This document shows positions 25,549 to 32,919 of a stretch of DNA of 64,000 bases, piece by piece (position 1 is the stretch's first letter; every line of letters starts with the position of its first letter). The notes beneath the pieces are model-generated. The model saw only the letters and a list, made by a program, of their open reading frames with translations. It ran no database searches and was not told the origin of the DNA. A program made the translations under genes and the position numbers. Origin of the DNA: Bacillota bacterium (lineage in GTDB: Bacteria > Bacillota > Clostridia > Christensenellales > SZUA-584); assembly GCA_023397655.1 (NCBI GenBank), contig JAEWTW010000047.1, positions 1 to 64,000 of the forward strand. The letters run 5' to 3'.

Positions 25549-25863
25549 ATGAATCTGGCCAGAGTGAGAGGCAATGTGGTGAGCACCACCAAATCCGAAA
25601 GGCTTTCAGGTTTGAAGCTGCTGCTTGTGGTGCCCATCGATATCGCCACATTTGCAGAGAAGGGGCAGCCGCTGGTCGCGATCGACACAGTGGGAGCAGG
25701 CGAAGGCGAGGTCGTAATGGTCGTGGGAGGCAGTTCGTCGCGCCAGACAGCGTTGACGGACGGCAAGCCGGTGGATCTGTCCATTATCGCTGTCATCGAC
25801 AGCGTGGAGCTTAAAGGCGAGAAGATATTCGAAAAGTTCAAAAACGAGAGACGACCGGAGTAA
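25549..25863 (+). CDS. BMC-P pentameric vertex protein (EutN/CcmL family)
   Basis: A 104-residue shell-vertex protein. The ATG at 25549 has AAAAGGAG upstream; the open frame reaches back to 25498 without a site. It has the family start MNLARVRGNVVSTTKSERL, LLVVPID, and the VDTVGAGEGEVVMVVGGSS-like core. Pentamers of this family close the twelve vertices of a polyhedral shell. It has a charged C-terminal tail (EKFKNERRPE) that is absent from the two other BMC-P proteins of the operon. Confidence 0.92.
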   Translation: MNLARVRGNVVSTTKSERLSGLKLLLVVPIDIATFAEKGQPLVAIDTVGAGEGEVVMVVGGSSSRQTALTDGKPVDLSIIAVIDSVELKGEKIFEKFKNERRPE

Positions 25864-25919
25864 CAGGGTCTGCCGCTTTTGTACAGATAAACTTTTGATA
25901 CAGTGAGGAGTGTACTGTT

Positions 25920-27332
25920 ATGGAAATGACGCAGGACCAGATATCCAAAATCGTTGCGGAAACGCTCAAGGCGCTGAATGTGCCCGCAGGAGCGGCATCA
26001 TCATCGTTCAGCCCGAGCCGCTGGCTATGTGATACCGCCGAGGAAGCGATTGAGACGGCGAAGAAGGCTTACCGGCAGTTGTCGGACATGACGCTGGAGA
26101 AGCGCGGCGAGTTGATCGCGGCGATGAGGAAGGCTGCTCTGGACAATGCGGAATACCTCGCGAAGCTGGCCAACGAAGAGACGGGCTACGGCCATGTGGA
26201 GCACAAGATCGCCAAAAACAAGCTGGCCGCCAACAAGACCCCGGGTATCGAGGATCTCAAGACAGCGGCGGTTTCGGGCGACGAAGGCTTGATGCTGACC
26301 GAGATGGCGCCCTATGGCGTGATCGGTTCCATCACACCCTCCACCAACCCCACGTCGACGGTGATCAACAACTCCATCAGCATGATCGCGGCGGGCAACG
26401 CCGTGGTATACAACCCGCATCCGGCGGCCAAGAAGTGCTCCATCGAAGCGATGCGCGTGCTCAATCAGGCCATCGTGGCGGCGGGCGGCCCCTTAGGGCT
26501 CATCTGCACAGTCAAGGAGCCGTCGCTGGAATCGGGCAACATCATCATGAACCATAAGGATATACCGATACTGTCCATCACGGGCGGCGAGGCGGTCGTC
26601 AAGGTGGCGATGAAGACGGGCAAAAAGGTCATCGCGGCCGGCCCGGGCAATCCGCCGGTGATCGTGGACGACACGGCGATACTGGAAGAAGCCGCTAAGG
26701 ATATCGTGGACGGTGCGAGCTTTGACAACAACGTGCTCTGCGTCGCGGAAAAGGAAGTCTTCGCTTTCGACAATATCGCCGATAAGCTGATGGACCTGAT
26801 GGTGAAGAATGGCGCATGGCGCGTCGCGGGCGACGACATCACCAAGGTCATAAATACTGTTCTGATAAAGAAAGACAGCGGCTACGTGATCAACAGAAAG
26901 TACGTGGGCCGCAATGCCGATATGATACTGCGCGACAGCGGCGTATCGTTTACAGGAAGTCCGCGGCTGGTGATCGCGGAAGTGCCGGATGGGCATCCGT
27001 TTGTGGTGACCGAGATGCTGATGCCGGTATTGGGTATCGTGCGTGTGCGCACCATCGAGGAGGCGATCGACAAAGCGATCGCTGCTGAAGCGGGATGCCA
27101 CCACAGCGCGATGATCCACTCACAGAATGTGACGCACCTGTCGATGGCGGCACGGGCGCTCAATACCACGATATTCGTGAAGAACGCACCGTCGTACGCG
27201 GGCCTCGGTTTCAAGGGTGAGGGTTATACGACGCTGACGATCGCCACGCCCACGGGCGAAGGCCTGACCAGCGCACGCAGTTTCACACGTGCACGCCGCT
27301 GTGTGCTGCACGGCAACTTCCGGATCATTTGA
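25920..27332 (+). CDS. CoA-acylating aldehyde dehydrogenase (EutE/PduP type)
   Basis: A 470-residue enzyme that oxidises an aldehyde with NAD and CoA to acyl-CoA. The catalytic cysteine is C274 in FDNNVLCVAEKE, the NAD-binding region reads TGGEAVVKVAMKTGKK, and PTGEGLTSARSFTRARRCVL is the typical C-terminus. The first 18 residues (EMTQDQISKIVAETLKAL) form an amphipathic helix followed by an Ala/Ser linker, as in known encapsulation peptides of PduP. In this operon its aldehyde would come from the DeoC-like aldolase, and the acyl-CoA would pass to PduL. Acetaldehyde is the expected substrate if the aldolase acts on a 2-deoxy sugar phosphate. Confidence 0.95.
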   Translation: MEMTQDQISKIVAETLKALNVPAGAASSSFSPSRWLCDTAEEAIETAKKAYRQLSDMTLEKRGELIAAMRKAALDNAEYLAKLANEETGYGHVEHKIAKNKLAANKTPGIEDLKTAAVSGDEGLMLTEMAPYGVIGSITPSTNPTSTVINNSISMIAAGNAVVYNPHPAAKKCSIEAMRVLNQAIVAAGGPLGLICTVKEPSLESGNIIMNHKDIPILSITGGEAVVKVAMKTGKKVIAAGPGNPPVIVDDTAILEEAAKDIVDGASFDNNVLCVAEKEVFAFDNIADKLMDLMVKNGAWRVAGDDITKVINTVLIKKDSGYVINRKYVGRNADMILRDSGVSFTGSPRLVIAEVPDGHPFVVTEMLMPVLGIVRVRTIEEAIDKAIAAEAGCHHSAMIHSQNVTHLSMAARALNTTIFVKNAPSYAGLGFKGEGYTTLTIATPTGEGLTSARSFTRARRCVLHGNFRII

Positions 27333-27345
27333 CAGGGGGCATTGA

Positions 27346-28665
27346 ATGGATGTGGTAGAACTCATCCGCAATGCGGGCGTCGTGGGCGCCGGCGGAGCGG
27401 GTTTTCCGACACATGTGAAGGTGAAGTGCCAGGCCGAAGTGGTGATCGCCAACGGTGCGGAGTGTGAGCCGATGCTGCGTATCGACCAGCAGCTGATGGA
27501 GCACTACCCGGATGCCATCGTGCGCGGCATGCAGGCGGTGATGGAAGCCACCGGCGCGCAGCGCGGCGTGATCGCACTCAAAGCACACTACTACCGCGCG
27601 GTGGACGCACTGGAAAAGGCCATAGAGGGCAAGCCGGGGCTGTCGCTGCACCTGATGAAGAGCTATTACCCGGCGGGCGACGAGCAGCAGATGGTGTATG
27701 ACATCACCGGACGTGTGGTGCCGACAGGCGGACTACCGCTGGATGTAGGCGCGGTGGTCAACAACGTCAATACGTTTATCAACATCTCGGACGCGCTGGA
27801 CGGAAAACCGGTGACGGACAAATACGTGACGGTAGGCGGCGAGGTTGCCAATCCCGTCACGCTGAAGGTGCCGATCGGAACACCGCTCCGGACGCTGGTA
27901 GCCGCGGCAGGCGGTCCGGCGAGCGAACACGGATATACGCTGATCATCGGCGGTCCGGCAATGGGCAAGCTCTGTGACGACTGGGATACGCCGGTCACCA
28001 AAACGACGGGCGGGGTGCTGGTGTTTCGCAGCAATCACAAGCTGATTGCGCAGAAGACACCCAATTCCGAAGAAGAGATTCGCTTGGCCAAGGCGGTGTG
28101 CTGCCAGTGCAATATGTGCACGCTGATGTGCCCGCGCAACGCACTGGGCCTCAAGGTGGAGCCGCACAAGGCGATGCGCGCGGCAGCGATGGGACAGGGC
28201 ACGCTGCTGGGAGACCCGAACGGTGTGTTCTCCTGCTGTGACTGCGGTATCTGCACCTATTACGCGTGTAACTTTGGGCTCAAGCCCTCGCGCATGATGC
28301 AGAATATGAAGCTGGGACTGGCACAGGGCGGCTACAAGCCGCGCAAGGAAGTGGCGGGAAGCCCCAACAGGAATTTGGAATCCTCGCGCGTGCCGGTGAA
28401 GCGGCTGATCGCACGGCTGGGCGTGGCGGACTACGACGTGCCCGCGCCGCTGGATGAGCGGGACCTCGGCGTGAAGAACGTAACGATACCGCTGCAGCAG
28501 CATATCGGAGCGCCGTCGGTACCGGTGGTTTCGGTGGGTGACCGTGTGGAAAAGGGTGTACTGATCGCAGATATCCGGGAAAAGAGTCTGGGCGCTAAGA
28601 TACACGCCAGCATCAGCGGTACGGTGGCTGAAGTGACCAGTACGGCGATTGTCATACAGGCTTAA
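27346..28665 (+). CDS. PduS/RnfC-like NADH-binding iron-sulfur flavoprotein
   Basis: A 439-residue electron-transfer protein. The N-terminal RnfC-type NADH/FMN domain has GVVGAGGAGFPTHVK and ANGAECEPMLRIDQ. An SLBB-like segment follows, then two 4Fe-4S motifs (CCQCNMCTLMCPRNALG and CCDCGICTYYACNFGLKPS), and a C-terminal barrel-sandwich part. In the Pdu compartment PduS reduces cobalamin and is thought to pass electrons across the shell to PduT. No B12-dependent enzyme is encoded in this operon, so its role here is more likely NADH reoxidation. The PduT-like gene follows directly. Confidence 0.9.
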   Translation: MDVVELIRNAGVVGAGGAGFPTHVKVKCQAEVVIANGAECEPMLRIDQQLMEHYPDAIVRGMQAVMEATGAQRGVIALKAHYYRAVDALEKAIEGKPGLSLHLMKSYYPAGDEQQMVYDITGRVVPTGGLPLDVGAVVNNVNTFINISDALDGKPVTDKYVTVGGEVANPVTLKVPIGTPLRTLVAAAGGPASEHGYTLIIGGPAMGKLCDDWDTPVTKTTGGVLVFRSNHKLIAQKTPNSEEEIRLAKAVCCQCNMCTLMCPRNALGLKVEPHKAMRAAAMGQGTLLGDPNGVFSCCDCGICTYYACNFGLKPSRMMQNMKLGLAQGGYKPRKEVAGSPNRNLESSRVPVKRLIARLGVADYDVPAPLDERDLGVKNVTIPLQQHIGAPSVPVVSVGDRVEKGVLIADIREKSLGAKIHASISGTVAEVTSTAIVIQA

Positions 28666-28679
28666 GGAAGGTAATCAGC

Positions 28680-29225
28680 ATGAACGCGATTGGAATGATA
28701 GAGACAAACAGCATACCGGCAGGAATCGAAGCGGGTGACGCGATGCTGAAAGCGGCGGCGGTGGAGCTGGTAACGGCTCAGGCCGTATGTGCCGGCAAGT
28801 ATATTGTGCTGGTAGCCGGCGATGTATCCGCGGTGAAATCAGCTGTGGCGGACGGCGAGCCCACAGCGGGCAACTATCTGGTTGACAGCATTGTGATTCC
28901 CAATGTACACGAGCAGGTGATTGCGGCGCTGTCGGCCTGCAGCGATGTTAAGGAACCGGCTGCGCTGGGCATCATAGAAACTTATTCGCTGGCTTCCGCG
29001 GTAATCTGCGCGGATGCGGCGGTGAAGGCGGCGGACATCGACCTGATGGAGATCAGGCTGGGGCGCGGCCTCGGCGGCAAGTCGTTCGTGACGCTGACGG
29101 GCGATGTGGCGGCAGCCAAGGCGGCGGTTGAAGCGGCGATGGATGCAGGAGAAGAACACGGAATGATGGCGAATACGGTGGTGATACCGTCGCCGCATCC
29201 GGATCTGTTTAAGGCCATATATTGA
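28680..29225 (+). CDS. BMC-T trimeric shell protein (PduT-like)
   Basis: A 181-residue tandem-BMC-domain shell protein, each half about 90 residues (ALGIIE restarts at about residue 98). The first domain has Cys37 in AQAVCAGKYIVL, at the position corresponding to the pore cysteine that holds a 4Fe-4S cluster in PduT. The gene comes right after the PduS-like gene, the same partner order as in pdu operons. This supports an electron conduit through the shell; cluster binding is inferred from position only. GAAGG precedes the ATG. Confidence 0.92.
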   Translation: MNAIGMIETNSIPAGIEAGDAMLKAAAVELVTAQAVCAGKYIVLVAGDVSAVKSAVADGEPTAGNYLVDSIVIPNVHEQVIAALSACSDVKEPAALGIIETYSLASAVICADAAVKAADIDLMEIRLGRGLGGKSFVTLTGDVAAAKAAVEAAMDAGEEHGMMANTVVIPSPHPDLFKAIY

Positions 29226-29254
29226 TTTGAAACGATAAAAGGAGAAGGGTGATC

Positions 29255-29584
29255 ATGATTCAGGAAGCATTGGGCATGGTGGAAACGAAAGGTTTGATCG
29301 GCGCGATTGAAGCGGCGGACGCAATGGTGAAAGCGGCGAACGTATCGCTGGTTGGCAAAGAGATGATCGGCAGCGGGCTCGTCACCGTTATGGTGCGCGG
29401 CGATGTGGGTGCGGTGAAGGCGTCGGTGGACGCAGGCGCGGCAGCCGCCAAGAGAGTCGGCGAGCTGGTGAGTGTGCACGTGATACCGCGGCCGCACGAA
29501 GAGGTAGAGGGCATATTGCCGCAAAAGAGCACGCCCAAACCGGCAAAAGCGGAACCCAAGGCGAAACCGGCGGCGAAGGAATAA
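29255..29584 (+). CDS. BMC-H hexameric shell protein with Lys/Pro/Ala-rich tail
   Basis: A 109-residue single-BMC-domain protein (PduA/EutM type): ALGMVETKGLIGAIEAADAM, GSGLVTVMVRGDVGAVKASV and VIPRPHEEVE. The ATG at 29255 is preferred; AAAAGGAG lies 10 nt upstream, and the in-frame GTG at 29249 would leave only 4 nt. It differs from the near-identical BMC-H at 29890-30165 mainly by a 19-residue tail rich in K, P, A and E. Hexamers of this class tile the shell facets; the tail may alter facet interactions. Confidence 0.95.
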   Translation: MIQEALGMVETKGLIGAIEAADAMVKAANVSLVGKEMIGSGLVTVMVRGDVGAVKASVDAGAAAAKRVGELVSVHVIPRPHEEVEGILPQKSTPKPAKAEPKAKPAAKE

Positions 29585-29585
29585 T

Positions 29586-29858
29586 ATGTACGTCGGCAGA
29601 GTGGTGGGCAGCGTTGTCTGCACTCAAAAAGATCCCGCTCTGGTGGGCGTGGCCTTGAAACTGGTTGAGGTCATCGAAAACGGTGTTGTGAAAAACACCA
29701 TCGTCGCGGCGGACGCGATGCGGCTCGCGGGCAACGGCGACTTTGTGTACCTGATCGGGTCCAAGGAAGCGGGCATGCCGTTTCTCGATCAGCACAAGCT
29801 CAATCCCTTCGATGCTTCCATCATGGGATTTGTGGACGAGTACAACGAAAACATATAA
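29586..29858 (+). CDS. BMC-P pentameric vertex protein (second copy)
   Basis: A 90-residue EutN/CcmL-type protein starting one base after the preceding stop codon. Features are MYVGRVVGSVVCTQKDPAL, KLVEVIENG and a C-terminus GFVDEYNENI. It is clearly diverged from the other two BMC-P proteins, so it is not a recent copy, unlike the adjacent BMC-H pair. Confidence 0.92.
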   Translation: MYVGRVVGSVVCTQKDPALVGVALKLVEVIENGVVKNTIVAADAMRLAGNGDFVYLIGSKEAGMPFLDQHKLNPFDASIMGFVDEYNENI

Positions 29859-29889
29859 ATAATGAAAAGGATTTTGAAAGGAGATTATC

Positions 29890-30165
29890 ATGGAAAAACA
29901 GGCTTTGGGAATGGTTGAGACGAAAGGTCTTGTAGGGGCGATCGAGGCAGCGGACGCAATGGTGAAAGCGGCGAACGTGACGCTGATTGGCAAGGAGAAA
30001 ATCGGCAGCGGTCTCGTGACAGTGATGGTGCGCGGAGACGTCGGCGCGGTGAAGGCTTCGGTGGATGCAGGCGCAGCGGCGGCCAAAAGAGTCGGCGAAC
30101 TGTTCAGCGTGCATGTGATTCCGCGGCCGCATGAAGATGTCGAGACGATTCTGCCTACAAAATAA
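29890..30165 (+). CDS. BMC-H hexameric shell protein (second copy)
   Basis: A 91-residue BMC-domain protein, almost the same as the product of 29255-29584 through the BMC fold but without the charged tail (it ends DVETILPTK). AAAGGAG precedes the ATG. The nucleotide sequences of the two genes are also very similar, so duplication is recent or maintained by gene conversion. Confidence 0.95.
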   Translation: MEKQALGMVETKGLVGAIEAADAMVKAANVTLIGKEKIGSGLVTVMVRGDVGAVKASVDAGAAAAKRVGELFSVHVIPRPHEDVETILPTK

Positions 30166-30186
30166 GCTTAATTCAGGAGCGTACAA

Positions 30187-30474
30187 ATGAGAATTGGACG
30201 CGTCGTGGGCAATGTGGTGTCCACGGTCAAAAACCAGACCCAGTACGGGTATAAGCTTTTACTGGTGGAATATATCGATACGGAAGGAAACCCCATCGGC
30301 GCCCGGCAGATAGCGTTTGACGGCGCGTGCGCGGGGGTGGGCGATATTGTGCTCATCAACGTGGACGGCGGCGCGGCGAAAATGCTGCTGGAGGACGACC
30401 AATTGATCGCGGACCTGACCATCTGCGGAGTGCTTGACCACTTCTCGTTTGATGGCAAGATCGTGCATCTGTGA
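30187..30474 (+). CDS. BMC-P pentameric vertex protein (third copy)
   Basis: A 95-residue EutN/CcmL-type protein: MRIGRVVGNVVSTVKNQTQ, LLLVEYIDTEG, VGDIVLINVDGGAAKMLL. It has CAGGAG upstream and ends 17 nt before the DeoC-like start. Three different vertex proteins in one operon is more than one closed shell needs chemically, so mixed or alternative vertices are likely. Confidence 0.92.
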   Translation: MRIGRVVGNVVSTVKNQTQYGYKLLLVEYIDTEGNPIGARQIAFDGACAGVGDIVLINVDGGAAKMLLEDDQLIADLTICGVLDHFSFDGKIVHL

Positions 30475-30491
30475 TTGGGGGAGGGCTTGAC

Positions 30492-31259
30492 ATGGATTTA
30501 AACAGTATAGATGTAAAGGAAATCGTGGAGCGGGTCACCAAAGAGGTGTATGCGCGTATCGGCAGTGCCGGTATACAGAGCCTGACTTCGCCCGCGCTTT
30601 CCTACAGCATGACGGATGTGGCTGCGGCAATCGAGCACTCGCTCTTAAACCCGGACATGACGCGTGAGAAGATGATCAAGGGCTGTGCAGAGGTGAAGAA
30701 ATACCGTTTCGGCAACGTGTGCGCAACGCCGTTTCTGACAGCTGATGCGGTACAGGCGCTGGCCGGTACGGGCATTCCGGTATGCGTTCCCATCGGGTTT
30801 CCGCATGCGGCAGCTTCCACAGCGGCCAAGGTGACGGAGATACGCGAAGCCATCATGAACGGTGCGGGCGAGCTGGATGTGTCGCTTAATATCGTTGCGA
30901 TCAAATCGGGCGACATGGATGCCGCAAAGAAGGATCTGGACGCGATGATGAACACGGCAGGCGGGCGCGCCAAGGTGAAGGCGATATACGAGCAGGGCCT
31001 GTATACCGAGGAAGAGAAGGTAAAGGCACTGCTGCTGGCCAAGCAGGCGGGCGTGGACTACATCAAGATCAGCAACGCGTTGACGGGCAAGAAGGCCGTG
31101 GTGGAGGATGTTAAATATGTGCGCTCCATCATCGGCAAAGGCATCGGCATCAAGATAGACGGCGGCGTCAAGGATGCTGCGACGGTATGCGCGCTGCTGG
31201 CCGCAGGAGCCAACAGAGTGGGCGCAAGCGCGAGCGTACAGATCGTCACACAGGGCTGA
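30492..31259 (+). CDS. DeoC-like aldolase of the microcompartment, with N-terminal targeting helix
   Basis: A 255-residue TIM-barrel class I aldolase of the deoxyribose-phosphate aldolase family. The ATG at 30492 follows GGGGGAGGG. Residues 1-22 (NSIDVKEIVERVTKEVYARI) are an extension absent from ordinary DeoC and shaped like an encapsulation peptide. The family start IEHSLLNPDMTREKMIKGC is present. Catalytic positions are kept: Asp in ELDVSLN, Schiff-base K192 in DYIKIS, and second Lys in GIKIDGG. The usual phosphate-loop motif KTSTGF is changed to KISNAL and the C-terminal GTSSG to GASAS. DeoC splits 2-deoxyribose-5-phosphate into acetaldehyde and glyceraldehyde-3-phosphate; the altered phosphate site leaves the substrate open. 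It supplies the aldehyde to the acylating dehydrogenase. Confidence 0.88.
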   Translation: MDLNSIDVKEIVERVTKEVYARIGSAGIQSLTSPALSYSMTDVAAAIEHSLLNPDMTREKMIKGCAEVKKYRFGNVCATPFLTADAVQALAGTGIPVCVPIGFPHAAASTAAKVTEIREAIMNGAGELDVSLNIVAIKSGDMDAAKKDLDAMMNTAGGRAKVKAIYEQGLYTEEEKVKALLLAKQAGVDYIKISNALTGKKAVVEDVKYVRSIIGKGIGIKIDGGVKDAATVCALLAAGANRVGASASVQIVTQG

Positions 31260-31269
31260 TGATGAATAT

Positions 31270-31422
31270 GAGCGCACAAGAGATTTGTGCGCTCAACTGC
31301 TGATAAAGCCTTTATAAATTGAAATAATATTTCAAATGGAAAATGCCTTCATGAAGGCATTTTCCTGATGGGATTCTTAAGGATTTGTCCCTTAAGCGGC
31401 GGTTTGGAGTCGGAGCCTCCAA
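31270..31422. repeat. Cluster of inverted repeats after the BMC operon
   Basis: Four stems in 155 bp: GAGCGCACAA/TTGTGCGCTC (31270-31294), a perfect 26-bp palindrome with centre CATG (31339-31364), CTTAAGG/CCTTAAG (31376-31396), and TTGGAG/CTCCAA (31404-31422). One or more may act as terminator for the operon. The 16 bases at 31334-31349 recur at 39288-39303. The interval 31260-31508 holds no gene. Confidence 0.55.
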
Positions 31423-31508
31423 GGTCTTGGTTTTTCATCGGTATGGGCGCATGATACACTTGTGCGCTCTTTGTGTTATATTTATATGAGAACGTTGTGG
31501 AGGCGTGA

Positions 31509-32282
31509 ATGGGCATTGAGTCGATACTAAAGGAATCATTGGACAGCCTGAGCGCAAAGCCGCTCTATGCCCAGCTTGCCGCGCAGTTGGAGAGCCTGAT
31601 ACGCTCCGGCCAGCTTAAGGCAGGCGAACTGCTGCCCTCTGAACCGGAGCTTTGCGAAACGCTGAGCATAAGCCGTTCCACCGTGCGGCAAGCGTTTGCG
31701 CAGCTGGAAGAAGAGGGGTTTGTGGTGCGCCGCCGCGGTAAAGGCACGTATGTCAGCGCGCCCAAGGTACAGCGCCCGCTGTCCCGCCTGTGCAGCTTCA
31801 CGCGGCAGATGGCGGAGCTGGGCATGGAAAGCACATCCAAAGTTTTGGAATTCGAGAATATAAATGCGGATGATGAGGGCATACCCTTCGGGTTGTCCGG
31901 AGAAGTTTTCAAAGTTGTGCGGCTTCGGCTGACGGATGGACGACCGTTCATGATTGACACGGTATACTTCCCCGTTTATCTGGCACCTGAGCTCACCAAA
32001 GAAGCGTTGGAAGGCCGGTCCTTATATGATGTGATCGAAGAGACAACAGGGTATATGCCATACCGTGCGCATGAGTCATATGAAGCGGTGAAGCTGAGCC
32101 GGGATGAAGCGCGGCTGATGGAAACGGATGTCCGGGCAGCGTTCCTGGTGAAACGCCTGACGAAAATGAAAACGGGTGCGCTGTTTGAAGCGGCGTCCAT
32201 GCTGATACGCGGCGACCGGTGCCGTTTGGAAGCGGCGCTGGAATGGGATGCTGTGGCGTTCTCGCGGCAGCTGCAGCCCTAA
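31509..32282 (+). CDS. GntR family transcriptional regulator with UTRA ligand domain
   Basis: A 257-residue regulator of the HutC subfamily. It has the winged-helix GntR domain (about 15-85: PLYAQLAAQLESLIRSGQL, GELLPSEPELCETLSISRST, VRRRGKGTYVS) and a UTRA sugar/effector-binding domain (about 100-250, ending with FEAASMLIRGDRCRLEAAL). GTGGAGGCG precedes the ATG. UTRA proteins sense sugar phosphates and similar metabolites, which suits control of the neighbouring BMC operon; the ATACAA repeats at 24081-24109 are a possible target. Confidence 0.92.
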   Translation: MGIESILKESLDSLSAKPLYAQLAAQLESLIRSGQLKAGELLPSEPELCETLSISRSTVRQAFAQLEEEGFVVRRRGKGTYVSAPKVQRPLSRLCSFTRQMAELGMESTSKVLEFENINADDEGIPFGLSGEVFKVVRLRLTDGRPFMIDTVYFPVYLAPELTKEALEGRSLYDVIEETTGYMPYRAHESYEAVKLSRDEARLMETDVRAAFLVKRLTKMKTGALFEAASMLIRGDRCRLEAALEWDAVAFSRQLQP

Positions 32283-32284
32283 GG

Positions 32285-32803
32285 CTACTCGGCCAGTTTG
32301 TCGTAGGTGGATTTGTATATCTCGGGCGCGACATCCTTCCATTTGCGGATGAACGCTTCGGCGGAATTTTTGGACCAGGTGACCAGGTTCAGCTCGAACA
32401 CGGGCTGCTGGTTTTCCAGCACTTTGAGCATCACACGGTATTCGCCTTCGTCGATCTTGATATAATCGGCCGCGAGCTCGGTTTCAAGCCGCAAATCGTC
32501 CCGGTTCTCGGCGCAGTATGCATCAATGGCTTTGCGCTGAGATTCAAGCAGTTCCTTTTCAAGGTAGAAGACTGTGGTTTCCCCCAGCTCTGTGATAGTA
32601 TAGAACGTGCCGTTGGGTGTTTCGCGCTGTTCTATCAGTCGGCCCTCGATCAGTTCAAACATGCATTCTTTCAAATCAAAATAATTCAACCAACCATTGT
32701 CTGTAACGATACGGAGTATCTGCAGCTCAGACAATTGTATATTGATCGTCTTCATCAAATATAGTATGAGGAGTTTATTTTGAGCGATGGCTTCGATGTG
32801 CAT
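32285..32803 (-). CDS. DUF4364 family protein (winged-helix)
   Basis: A 172-residue protein convergent with the GntR gene, separated by only 2 bases. The sequence pattern NKLLILYLMKTINIQLSELQ, then NYFDLKECMFELIEGRLIE and YTITELGETTVFYLE, matches DUF4364, a winged-helix family of Clostridia. GGAGG precedes the ATG at 32803. Probable DNA-binding function; target unknown. Confidence 0.85.
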   Translation of the reverse strand: MHIEAIAQNKLLILYLMKTINIQLSELQILRIVTDNGWLNYFDLKECMFELIEGRLIEQRETPNGTFYTITELGETTVFYLEKELLESQRKAIDAYCAENRDDLRLETELAADYIKIDEGEYRVMLKVLENQQPVFELNLVTWSKNSAEAFIRKWKDVAPEIYKSTYDKLAE

Positions 32804-32919
32804 GGACCAACCTCCGGGCGCAATTATCTGAATACTATTATATCATATTTTTTGATATAGTACAGCAAATATGGTATTCTTATTTTAAAGATAAACTATA
32901 TATTGCGGGGAACAAACGG

